From positions 1-30,451 of the IMG/VR virus record IMGVR_UViG_3300007541_000116: 30,451 bases of DNA; one strand, given 5' to 3'. How positions within the stretch are numbered: the first letter of the stretch is position 1; each line of letters opens with the position of its first letter. The stretch is from a virus. The notes under the pieces are model-generated. The model did no database searches, had not been told where the DNA came from, and saw only the letters and a program-made list of their open reading frames with translations. The position numbers and the translations under genes were made by a program. Positions 24,161-29,901 of the stretch are shown here, piece by piece.

Positions 24161-24517
24161 ATGAAAACATTTAAAGATTATCTTTCTGAAAATAAATCTG
24201 ATGCAACTGACATACTTAATACACTAAACGAATCATATGAATTAACTGCTGAGCAGGAAGCAGAAATTGATAAAGCAGTTGAAAGAATCTTGGAAGGTCA
24301 TAAAAACGGTGAAGATCTTGAAAAGATGATGGAAGAGATTGTTAACGAAGGTATTTTAGGATCTATATTAGGTGGTTTAACAGGATTTGCATTAGGAAAG
24401 ACTATTGGAAAAACAATAGCTAAAGTTTTAGGTATTGAGAAAGGCGTTTTATACGATTTGCTAACTAGTCGTTTAGTTGGAGCTGCGTTAGGTTCTGCTA
24501 TCGGCAAAAAGATTTAA
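24161..24517 (+). CDS. Putative capsid-targeted peptide with C-terminal glycine zipper
   Basis: The 118-aa product begins MKTFKDYLSE-N. This resembles the T4 internal protein leader MKTYQEFIAE-A and places a Leu-Ser-Glu prohead-protease type site at exactly residue 10. The acidic helical middle (about 11-62) contains further Ile/Leu-x-Glu sites (ILE45-G46) and the related IVNE63-G64. The last 55 residues are neutral to basic, hydrophobic and glycine-patterned (GILGSILGGLTGFALGKTIG, later VGAALGSAIGKKI). This is the glycine-zipper pattern seen in membrane-inserting or self-associating peptides. Cleavage would free this segment. Inference: a packaged precursor whose C-terminal peptide is delivered with the DNA. 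The next gene starts 2 nt later. Confidence 0.55.
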   Translation: MKTFKDYLSENKSDATDILNTLNESYELTAEQEAEIDKAVERILEGHKNGEDLEKMMEEIVNEGILGSILGGLTGFALGKTIGKTIAKVLGIEKGVLYDLLTSRLVGAALGSAIGKKI

Positions 24518-24518
24518 T

Positions 24519-25184
24519 ATGATATACATAGGTATTGACTTTTCGCTTAATTCCCCGGGCGTTTGCGTTAAGAAAGAATCGGGGGAATATCAATTCATTA
24601 CTTTCTTTAATTACGGAAATCGCATCTGGGGTGAGAAATCTCTCAAAGCATTTGAAATTCATGAACATCTTATAAATTCTAAGATTATAGGCGGTATACC
24701 TTATAATAGGGCAATAGACAGTAATGACTTCATACAGCGGGAAAGACAAAAAATAGAAGATGCAGATTCTATATCCAATCTTATTGTTAGTATTCTTACA
24801 CTAACTGCACATGACAGTTTTTCAGAAAAATCTAATGTCAAAATTTGTTTAGAAGGATTTTCCTATGGCTCAAAAGGAAATTCATTTATAGATATTATTC
24901 TTTATAACTCTTTGCTACGAAAAAAGTTAAAGGATTCATTCGGTTTAGAGAACATCTATATCTATCAGCCATCTGCTGTTAAGAAATTAGCAGGAAAGGG
25001 TAACGCAAATAAGCACTATATGATAGATGCATTTCAAAAGAATGTTTTAGATGATAAGGATTTAGCTAATTCAAGTTTTTGGCAATGGTGTCAAGGTAAA
25101 GATTATTCAAAAAGTATTCCTAAACCGATAGATGACCTGATTGACAGCTATTTTATACTTCAATCTGGACTTAAAGATACATAA
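24519..25184 (+). CDS. RuvC-like RNase H-fold Holliday junction resolvase
   Basis: The 221-aa protein has RuvC-type motifs in order: strand MIYIGIDFSLNSPGV with Asp7, a second acidic strand KICLEGFSYG with Glu112, the segment QPSAVKKLAGKGNANKHYM (150-168) that fits the conserved Lys-rich region before the last helix, and the final acidic pair Asp206 and Asp209 in IDDLIDSYF. The 3-residue Asp spacing matches RuvC. The enzyme would cleave branched DNA before packaging, the job done in T4 by the unrelated endonuclease VII (gp49). It has a long insertion between motifs compared with bacterial RuvC (about 170 aa). Neighbours: capsid-type peptide upstream, GroES-like downstream. A different RNase H-fold nuclease is possible. 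Confidence 0.75.
   Translation: MIYIGIDFSLNSPGVCVKKESGEYQFITFFNYGNRIWGEKSLKAFEIHEHLINSKIIGGIPYNRAIDSNDFIQRERQKIEDADSISNLIVSILTLTAHDSFSEKSNVKICLEGFSYGSKGNSFIDIILYNSLLRKKLKDSFGLENIYIYQPSAVKKLAGKGNANKHYMIDAFQKNVLDDKDLANSSFWQWCQGKDYSKSIPKPIDDLIDSYFILQSGLKDT
24550..24588 (+). promoter_or_regulatory. Inverted repeat near the start of the resolvase ORF
   Basis: ATTCCCC (24550-24556) and GGGGAAT (24582-24588) are 7-bp complementary arms with a 25-nt loop, starting about 30 nt into the gene. In this AT-rich genome such a GC block is unusual. The hairpin is weaker than the one at the primase start. Confidence 0.3.
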
Positions 25185-25274
25185 ATACTTTAAGTACCTA
25201 ATGCTAATTAAAATATATTGTTCTCCAAACTTTCAGATAAATTTTATATTGCACATTTTAAAAATTGTTTCACA

Positions 25275-25547
25275 ATGAATGCACTTGGTGATAGAATTTT
25301 TCTTATTAAGGATGAATTTCCTGAAAAAATAGGCAGCATTTATATGCCAGTTAATAATAGTCCTAAGTCTCCACCATATACAGGTATCATTAAATATGTA
25401 GGTGCTGATGTAGATGATGATGACATAAAACCAGGCGTTAGAATAGCTTTCCAAGATTTGGCTGGTGATGATATTGAAGTCAATGATGAAAGACTTTTAA
25501 TGATAAGATATCGAAATGTCACTGGAATTTTTTTAGAAAATTCCTAA
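25275..25547 (+). CDS. GroES-like co-chaperonin (gp31 role)
   Basis: From ATG 25275 the 90-aa product reads MNALGDRIFLIKDEFPEKIG, matching the GroES N-terminus LGDRV-x-V/I-K. A mobile-loop segment follows (EKIGSIYMPVNNSPKSP), in which Ile22-Tyr-Met sits where GroES has its GroEL-binding Ile-Val-Leu. Next come TGIIKYVGAD, PGVRIAF and a final strand pair ending RYRNVTGIFLE, as in GroES (97 aa). The acidic DVDDDD stands at the roof-loop position. T4 uses gp31 (111 aa) to replace GroES for capsid protein folding, so this protein probably caps host GroEL in phage assembly. A TTG at 25218 would add 19 residues not expected in the family, so ATG 25275 is preferred. ATAAATA lies 94 nt upstream (25181-25187). 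Confidence 0.85.
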   Translation: MNALGDRIFLIKDEFPEKIGSIYMPVNNSPKSPPYTGIIKYVGADVDDDDIKPGVRIAFQDLAGDDIEVNDERLLMIRYRNVTGIFLENS

Positions 25548-25707
25548 AATGGATGAAACCAGATCTCTATCCGAATATATAAACTACAAAGGAGTAATAA
25601 TTTACTCTTTTAAATTAGGCACTATACAGGCAAGTTAAATGGCAATCCCGGGCAAGTTAGATAACCCAACTGTAAGGCAATTTAATTAACAAAAAAAGGC
25701 AAATAAA
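25548..25707 (+). promoter_or_regulatory. Gene 32 leader with repeated GGCA motif and possible pseudoknot
   Basis: This is the longest non-coding gap in the window (160 nt). GGCA occurs at 25618, 25629, 25641, 25651, 25676, 25698 and 25710, mostly 10-12 or about twice that apart. GGCAAGTTA is repeated exactly at 25629 and 25651. A possible H-type pseudoknot pairs GGG (25650-25652) with CCC (25665-25667) and AGTT (25655-25658) with AACT (25668-25671), 37-58 nt before the ATG. The T4 gene 32 mRNA has an autoregulatory pseudoknot at a similar distance. Regulation here is inferred, and the stems are short. Two tiny ORFs (29 and 16 codons) also lie here and are not called as genes. Confidence 0.45.
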
Positions 25708-26619
25708 ATGGCACAAGAAGAATTTGACATCTTTAACTTAGGAGTAAAAGACCTAGACACCGGAGAAAAAGACAAAGGCGCATCCGACCTTTATACTCCA
25801 AAACCCGATCAAGGACAAGACGGGACTTACAAATCACTAATTCGTTTCCTACCTAATCCAAAGAATCCGCGTAAACCGTTTATTCGTAAATATGTTTATT
25901 GGTTGGAAGATGCTGAAGGTAATGGCTTTTATGCAGATTCACCTTCAACAGTTGGAGAAAAATGTCCAGTACAGGATATGTTCTTTAAACTCAGAAATTC
26001 TGATTCTGCAGTTGACAAGAAAATGTCAGAAGGTCTTAAGAGAAAGGAAGTGTATTATGCACTTGTACAAATCGTAAAAGACCCACAGAAACCAGACTTA
26101 GAAGGACAGGTTAAGGTAATGAAATTTGGTTATAAAATTAAGGCAAAAATTGATGAGGAACTTAATCCTCAATTTGATGAGCCAACTCAAGTGTTCGATC
26201 CGTTTGAAGGTAAGAACTTTGAACTTATTATTAGCAAAAAGGCAGGTTTCCCTAACTATGATGCATCTAAGTTCCAAGGAAAGAGAAGCTCTATGATTCT
26301 TAACGGTTCTCCTGTTAGTGATTCCAATGAAAGCAGAAAAGCTATTTTAGATTATCTAACTGATGCTCCTGATCTTAATAATTTTGATTACCAACCATGG
26401 ACCGATGATCAACGTAGAAAGATTATGAATGTTCTTTCTCAGTTCTCTTCACCTGGTAAGTCAATTGAAAATGTTACATCTAATGTAAATCGTGCGGCTG
26501 CTACTTCAAGAAAGGAAACAATTTCTGAACCTGAAGAAGATTTCTCAGAAGAAGATTTCTCTGTCAATAGTTCAGATGATGAAAACCTAGATGATTTTCT
26601 AAATGGTCTTGATCTTTAA
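25708..26619 (+). CDS. 32: Single-stranded DNA-binding protein, gp32-like
   Basis: The 303-aa protein matches T4 gp32 (301 aa) in length and in the core: SLIRFLPNPKNPRKPFIRKY, VYWLEDAEGNGFYADSPST, VGEKCPVQDMFFKLRN, KRKEVYYALVQIVKDP and GQVKVMKFGYKI (residues 42-143). The C-terminal tail (from about 274) is very acidic and ends DDFLNGLDL; in T4 this tail contacts replication partners. Oddities: the protein has only one Cys (Cys86) and no His, so the T4 zinc site (His-Cys3) is lost, and no Lys/Arg-rich LAST-type motif is seen at the N-terminus. The tail contains a 15-nt tandem repeat giving EEDFSEEDFS. It coats ssDNA in replication, recombination and repair. Confidence 0.9.
   Translation: MAQEEFDIFNLGVKDLDTGEKDKGASDLYTPKPDQGQDGTYKSLIRFLPNPKNPRKPFIRKYVYWLEDAEGNGFYADSPSTVGEKCPVQDMFFKLRNSDSAVDKKMSEGLKRKEVYYALVQIVKDPQKPDLEGQVKVMKFGYKIKAKIDEELNPQFDEPTQVFDPFEGKNFELIISKKAGFPNYDASKFQGKRSSMILNGSPVSDSNESRKAILDYLTDAPDLNNFDYQPWTDDQRRKIMNVLSQFSSPGKSIENVTSNVNRAAATSRKETISEPEEDFSEEDFSVNSSDDENLDDFLNGLDL
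26533..26561 (+). repeat. 15-nt tandem repeat in the gp32 acidic tail
   Basis: GAAGAAGATTTCTCA at 26533-26547 is followed by a copy at 26548-26561 that diverges at its last base. It encodes EEDFS twice. The unit is in frame and lengthens the acidic tail. Confidence 0.7.
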
Positions 26620-26621
26620 TT

Positions 26622-27692
26622 ATGACCACATCTGAAATAGGATCTAATATGAGAACCCGGATTATTGATAAAGTAGTCCGGGTTCTTTATAAATCTCACT
26701 CTCACCATCAAAAAAGAGAATATCTTGAGGGTCGGGATAGGCTAAACTTTGCATGTCCCTATTGTGGTGATTCTACTTCTGATCATAGAAAGAAGCGAGG
26801 TAATCTTTATTGGAATGACTTATACTTTCACTGTTATAATTGTGGAACTCATAAGTCGCTAGATGACTTTCTTAAAGACTTTGATAATAATTTTGAAGGT
26901 GAAGATAGAATTTCAATCATAAACTACATTAAGGAAAATCGAAAACACATTCAACATGGACAAAGTCTTAACTTTTATCTTTTTGATAAGATTGAAGAAT
27001 TATCATTATCATTCGATGATCTTACCACAGCATTTAACATTTATCGAATAAACGAGGCAACATATAGGGCATATCCTTATTTAAAGAGCAGACTTTTACA
27101 TAACAAATTAAATAAGTTTGCATATGATCCAAGAAGAAGAGAACTTTATGTTTTTAATCTAGATACTAAGAATAAAATTATAGGGTTTCAGATTAGACCT
27201 CTTGAAAGTACGGGTGGTCCTAAGTACAGAACATGGAATCTTGAAAGAATTTATGAAAAACTCAATCTAAAATTAGACGTTGAACCTTCTATACTTGAGG
27301 ATCTTAATAAGATATCAATGATATTTGGAATTCTTCAAATTGATATGAGCAGATCTTTCACAGTATTTGAAGGTCCTATAGATTCTTTCTTTATGTACAA
27401 TTCATTAGGTATGACGGGTGTAAAGAAACAAATAATTGAATTTGATGATATTCCTACTGTGAGGTATTTTTTTGATAATGACATTGAAGGTAAAAGTAGG
27501 ATGATAGATAAACTTAAGTCAAATCAGACTGTCTTTATGTGGAAGAAGTTACTTGATGATTTTTCTATCCCTTCAAAAAAGATAAAGGACTTAAACGACT
27601 TGGTGAAATATGAATATAAAAACAGAACAGGGTGCTTATCAAATTTGGATAGGTATTTTACAAACGATCCCTTAGATATTATTTTTATATGA
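26622..27692 (+). CDS. 61: DNA primase, gp61-like
   Basis: The 356-aa protein is close to T4 gp61 (342 aa), which makes RNA primers with the gp41 helicase. A zinc ribbon is visible: CPYCGD (Cys45, Cys48) and CYNCG (Cys71, Cys74). A Toprim-type catalytic core follows with Glu250 in FTVFEGPIDSFFMYN and the acidic pair in YFFDNDIEGK (Asp285, Asp287). The ATG at 26622 is 2 nt after the gp32 stop; an alternative ATG at 26649 is just before a strong hairpin. The 3' end overlaps the next gene by ATGA, so expression is coupled to UvsY and UvsW. No helicase domain is fused to it. Confidence 0.85.
   Translation: MTTSEIGSNMRTRIIDKVVRVLYKSHSHHQKREYLEGRDRLNFACPYCGDSTSDHRKKRGNLYWNDLYFHCYNCGTHKSLDDFLKDFDNNFEGEDRISIINYIKENRKHIQHGQSLNFYLFDKIEELSLSFDDLTTAFNIYRINEATYRAYPYLKSRLLHNKLNKFAYDPRRRELYVFNLDTKNKIIGFQIRPLESTGGPKYRTWNLERIYEKLNLKLDVEPSILEDLNKISMIFGILQIDMSRSFTVFEGPIDSFFMYNSLGMTGVKKQIIEFDDIPTVRYFFDNDIEGKSRMIDKLKSNQTVFMWKKLLDDFSIPSKKIKDLNDLVKYEYKNRTGCLSNLDRYFTNDPLDIIFI
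26652..26690 (+). terminator. Strong hairpin with short U-rich tail at the 5' end of the primase gene
   Basis: AGAACCCGGA (26652-26661) and TCCGGGTTCT (26677-26686) are perfect 10-bp arms. The stem extends inward by five more pairs (two G-U) to a GATAA loop (26667-26671), giving about 15 bp, then TTAT. It is GC-rich amid AT-rich DNA and lies 33 nt after the gp32 stop. It looks like a partial terminator/attenuator separating abundant gp32 from the scarcer primase, although it sits inside the primase ORF. A translation-control hairpin blocking ATG 26649 is the alternative. Confidence 0.55.
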
Positions 27693-27904
27693 TAAAAACA
27701 TATAATGAATTTGTGAACGAAGAATTGGATGAATTTTTTCAAGATGCTTATGATAGCAATAAAAAACTTAAGCTTATACCTAAGTTTAAGTCAGACTTAA
27801 ATGATGTATCTTTATCCAAAGATATTGAAATTGAAGCACCTAAGAAAAAGTTTAAGCCTAAAGTAAAGATAATGAATAAAAAACAAGATAAAGGTATTTT
27901 CTGA
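27689..27904 (+). CDS. Small putative capsid-targeted basic protein
   Basis: The 71-aa product begins MIKTYNEFVNEELDEFF; KTYNEFVNE closely resembles the T4 internal-protein leader KTYQEFIAE. A protease site after Glu11 would have Val at position -3 instead of Leu/Ile, so cleavage is less sure. The C-terminal third is strongly basic (PKKKFKPKVKIMNKKQDKG), as in DNA-associated internal head proteins. It overlaps the primase by ATGA and UvsY by TGATG. A small head protein inside a replication operon is unusual. An alternative is a small replication accessory factor whose leader-like sequence is a coincidence. No other motif is seen. Confidence 0.55.
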   Translation: MIKTYNEFVNEELDEFFQDAYDSNKKLKLIPKFKSDLNDVSLSKDIEIEAPKKKFKPKVKIMNKKQDKGIF

Positions 27905-28353
27905 TGGCATTTGATGATCAAGAAATAAAGACAGCAAACGAGGAACTTGAAAAAAGAATTATCAAGGATCGTGCTGATTGGGTAGAAAAGATTAAATTTG
28001 TTGTAGCAGATACAAAAGATATGAGAAAACTGACAGGGTGTCAAGTACAGATGTTATCGTATAGACAAACTCTTGTTGATAAAATGTCAGAATTTAAGGC
28101 TACAATATATAAAAGGAATGGATCATGGGATCGTTACTTTAAAACATTATATCGTGACTATTCATTAAACTATGACATAAAATTAAGTGGATCCGAAAAG
28201 GCACAATTTATTAAAGCCGATTTGTCTGCACTTAAGGTACAAATAAAACTTTTGGAAAATCATATTGAATTTTACCAGGAGTGTATTCGGACTTTAGATA
28301 ATTTAGCATTTGCAATTAGAAACCGAATAAAACTTAACGATGATGAATTTTAA
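27904..28353 (+). CDS. uvsY: UvsY-like recombination mediator
   Basis: The 149-aa protein is close to T4 UvsY (137 aa), which loads the UvsX recombinase onto gp32-coated ssDNA. It is all-helical by sequence, with Lys/Arg-rich N-terminal helices (EELEKRIIKDRADWVEKIK) and a motif-like block (KRNGSWDRYFKTLYRDYSLN) resembling the UvsY GRGDGDEFSMDRYEK region. The C-terminal half (ALKVQIKLLENHIEFYQECI, then RTLDNLAFAIRNRIKL) parallels the UvsY helices that end LDAIKSRGFAIKH. UvsW follows with a TAATG overlap, as expected from T4 where these genes are neighbours. UvsX is not in the window. Confidence 0.75.
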   Translation: MAFDDQEIKTANEELEKRIIKDRADWVEKIKFVVADTKDMRKLTGCQVQMLSYRQTLVDKMSEFKATIYKRNGSWDRYFKTLYRDYSLNYDIKLSGSEKAQFIKADLSALKVQIKLLENHIEFYQECIRTLDNLAFAIRNRIKLNDDEF

Positions 28354-29858
28354 TGGAATTAGCACTATCCGATAACAAAAAGTTCCTGATCATCAATTCT
28401 TGTACAGAGCTTGAATACGAACAGTTAAAAACAAGCTTAACAAAGAAAATTGAAGGTTGGCGGTTCCACCCTCTTGTAAAAAGAGGCGTTTGGGACGGTA
28501 ACATAACTTTCTTAAAAAAGAATAAAATACCTGCAGGTCTTTGGAAAGAGATTGTTGATATTTGTAAAGAATATGATTTTCAACTAACTCTTACTGGGGT
28601 AACCAGAATATTTGATCAAGATTTAACCGAAGAATCTTTTAGACTATGGGTTGATGATTTTTTCAAAAATCATAAAGAGCTTAAACCTAGAGAATATCAA
28701 ATAGATGCGGCATTTAAGATTCTTAAATATAGAAGATGTTTAGCCGAACTTGCAACATCTGCAGGTAAAACCCTTATATCATTTATGGTTATAGCATATA
28801 TGATGGAGGTTTTAGGTAAAAAGAGAATCTTAATGATTGTTCCTAATGTCAGTCTTGTTATACAAGCCACTGGTGATTTTGAGGAATACAACATGGGTAG
28901 AGTTCCAATTAGGGTTCAACAGATTTATTCAGGTGCAAAACTTAGACCAAGCTCAAACATCGTAGTTGGTACATATCAATCTTTAACAAAAAAGGAAGAT
29001 GATTATTTTGAACAATTTGATGCAGTATTGGTTGACGAAACACATAAGGCAAAAGCAAATTCAATACAAAGTATCATGGATAAATGTTGGCATTGTGATT
29101 ATCGTTTTGGACTAAGTGGTACTATTCCAAAAAGAGGCACTGTTAATAGATTAAGTCTTATGTCAGCAATGGGACCGCTTGTTACTCAGGTAAAAGCAAA
29201 CTTCCTACAAGAAGAAGGATTCATATCAAATTGCAAAGTACTACAATTTCACATGGATTATGCAACAGATTCACAAAAAGAATCATTTGCCTTTCTTTCA
29301 AGAAATCCTAGAGATAGAAAGAAATTATTTGATTTAGAGCGAAATTTCATAAACCAACACGAAAGACGTCTTAATTTTGTTACGGGTGTTATTGGCAAAT
29401 GTAAAGGTAATTCATTGGTTCTTTTTCATAAAATCACATACGGTGAAGCTATTTATCAAAAGCTTAGAAAAACTACTGATAAAAAAGTTTTCTATGTCGA
29501 TGGTTCAATAAGCAGTGATCTTAGAGAGGAGTTTAAAGCAAGAATGGAAAAGGGTGATGATATTATTATTGTAGCATCTTATGGTACTTTTTCAACGGGT
29601 ATTTCAATTAAGAAGATTCATAATATCTTTTTTACAGAATCATTTAAGAGTGAAGTTATTATTAGACAATCCATAGGTAGAGGTTTACGAAAACATCACA
29701 GTAAAGATACCGTTAAGATTTATGATTTTATTGACGATTTTAGATGGAAAGATAATGATGGAGAATGGACAAATTATACATATAGACACGGAATAGAAAG
29801 AAGAAAGATATATCGAGAAGAAAAATTTCCGTTTGAAGTTCAAGACATCAGATTTTAA
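28353..29858 (+). CDS. uvsW: UvsW-like superfamily 2 DNA/RNA helicase
   Basis: At 501 aa it matches T4 UvsW (503 aa), which remodels branched DNA, drives fork regression and removes R-loops so that replication shifts to recombination-dependent initiation. The N-terminal domain (about 1-105) has the UvsW pattern EGWRFHPLVKRGVWDGNITF. Helicase motifs are clear: REYQIDA (Q-like), Walker A ATSAGKT (134-140), DETH (228-231), SGT (255-257), a VASYGTFSTGISIKKIH block (408-423) and QSIGRGLRKH (439-448). The C-terminus ends FPFEVQDIRF. It is the last gene of the gp32-gp61-71aa-UvsY-UvsW block. Confidence 0.93.
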   Translation: MELALSDNKKFLIINSCTELEYEQLKTSLTKKIEGWRFHPLVKRGVWDGNITFLKKNKIPAGLWKEIVDICKEYDFQLTLTGVTRIFDQDLTEESFRLWVDDFFKNHKELKPREYQIDAAFKILKYRRCLAELATSAGKTLISFMVIAYMMEVLGKKRILMIVPNVSLVIQATGDFEEYNMGRVPIRVQQIYSGAKLRPSSNIVVGTYQSLTKKEDDYFEQFDAVLVDETHKAKANSIQSIMDKCWHCDYRFGLSGTIPKRGTVNRLSLMSAMGPLVTQVKANFLQEEGFISNCKVLQFHMDYATDSQKESFAFLSRNPRDRKKLFDLERNFINQHERRLNFVTGVIGKCKGNSLVLFHKITYGEAIYQKLRKTTDKKVFYVDGSISSDLREEFKARMEKGDDIIIVASYGTFSTGISIKKIHNIFFTESFKSEVIIRQSIGRGLRKHHSKDTVKIYDFIDDFRWKDNDGEWTNYTYRHGIERRKIYREEKFPFEVQDIRF

Positions 29859-29901
29859 GTTAATCTAGGTAGATATATAAAAAAACAAAAAATAAAAAGA
29901 A

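Noticed and set aside
25218-25274. TTG start extending the GroES-like protein by 19 residues
   Set aside because: The family normally begins at or just before the LGDR motif, which starts right at ATG 25275.
25185-25274. Possible tRNA in the gap before the GroES-like gene
   Set aside because: No cloverleaf arms or T-loop sequence; the region is AT-rich and unstructured by eye.
25549-25689. Two tiny ORFs of 29 and 16 codons in the gene 32 leader, joined by TAAATG
   Set aside because: Too short to support without conservation; the region is better explained as an RNA leader.
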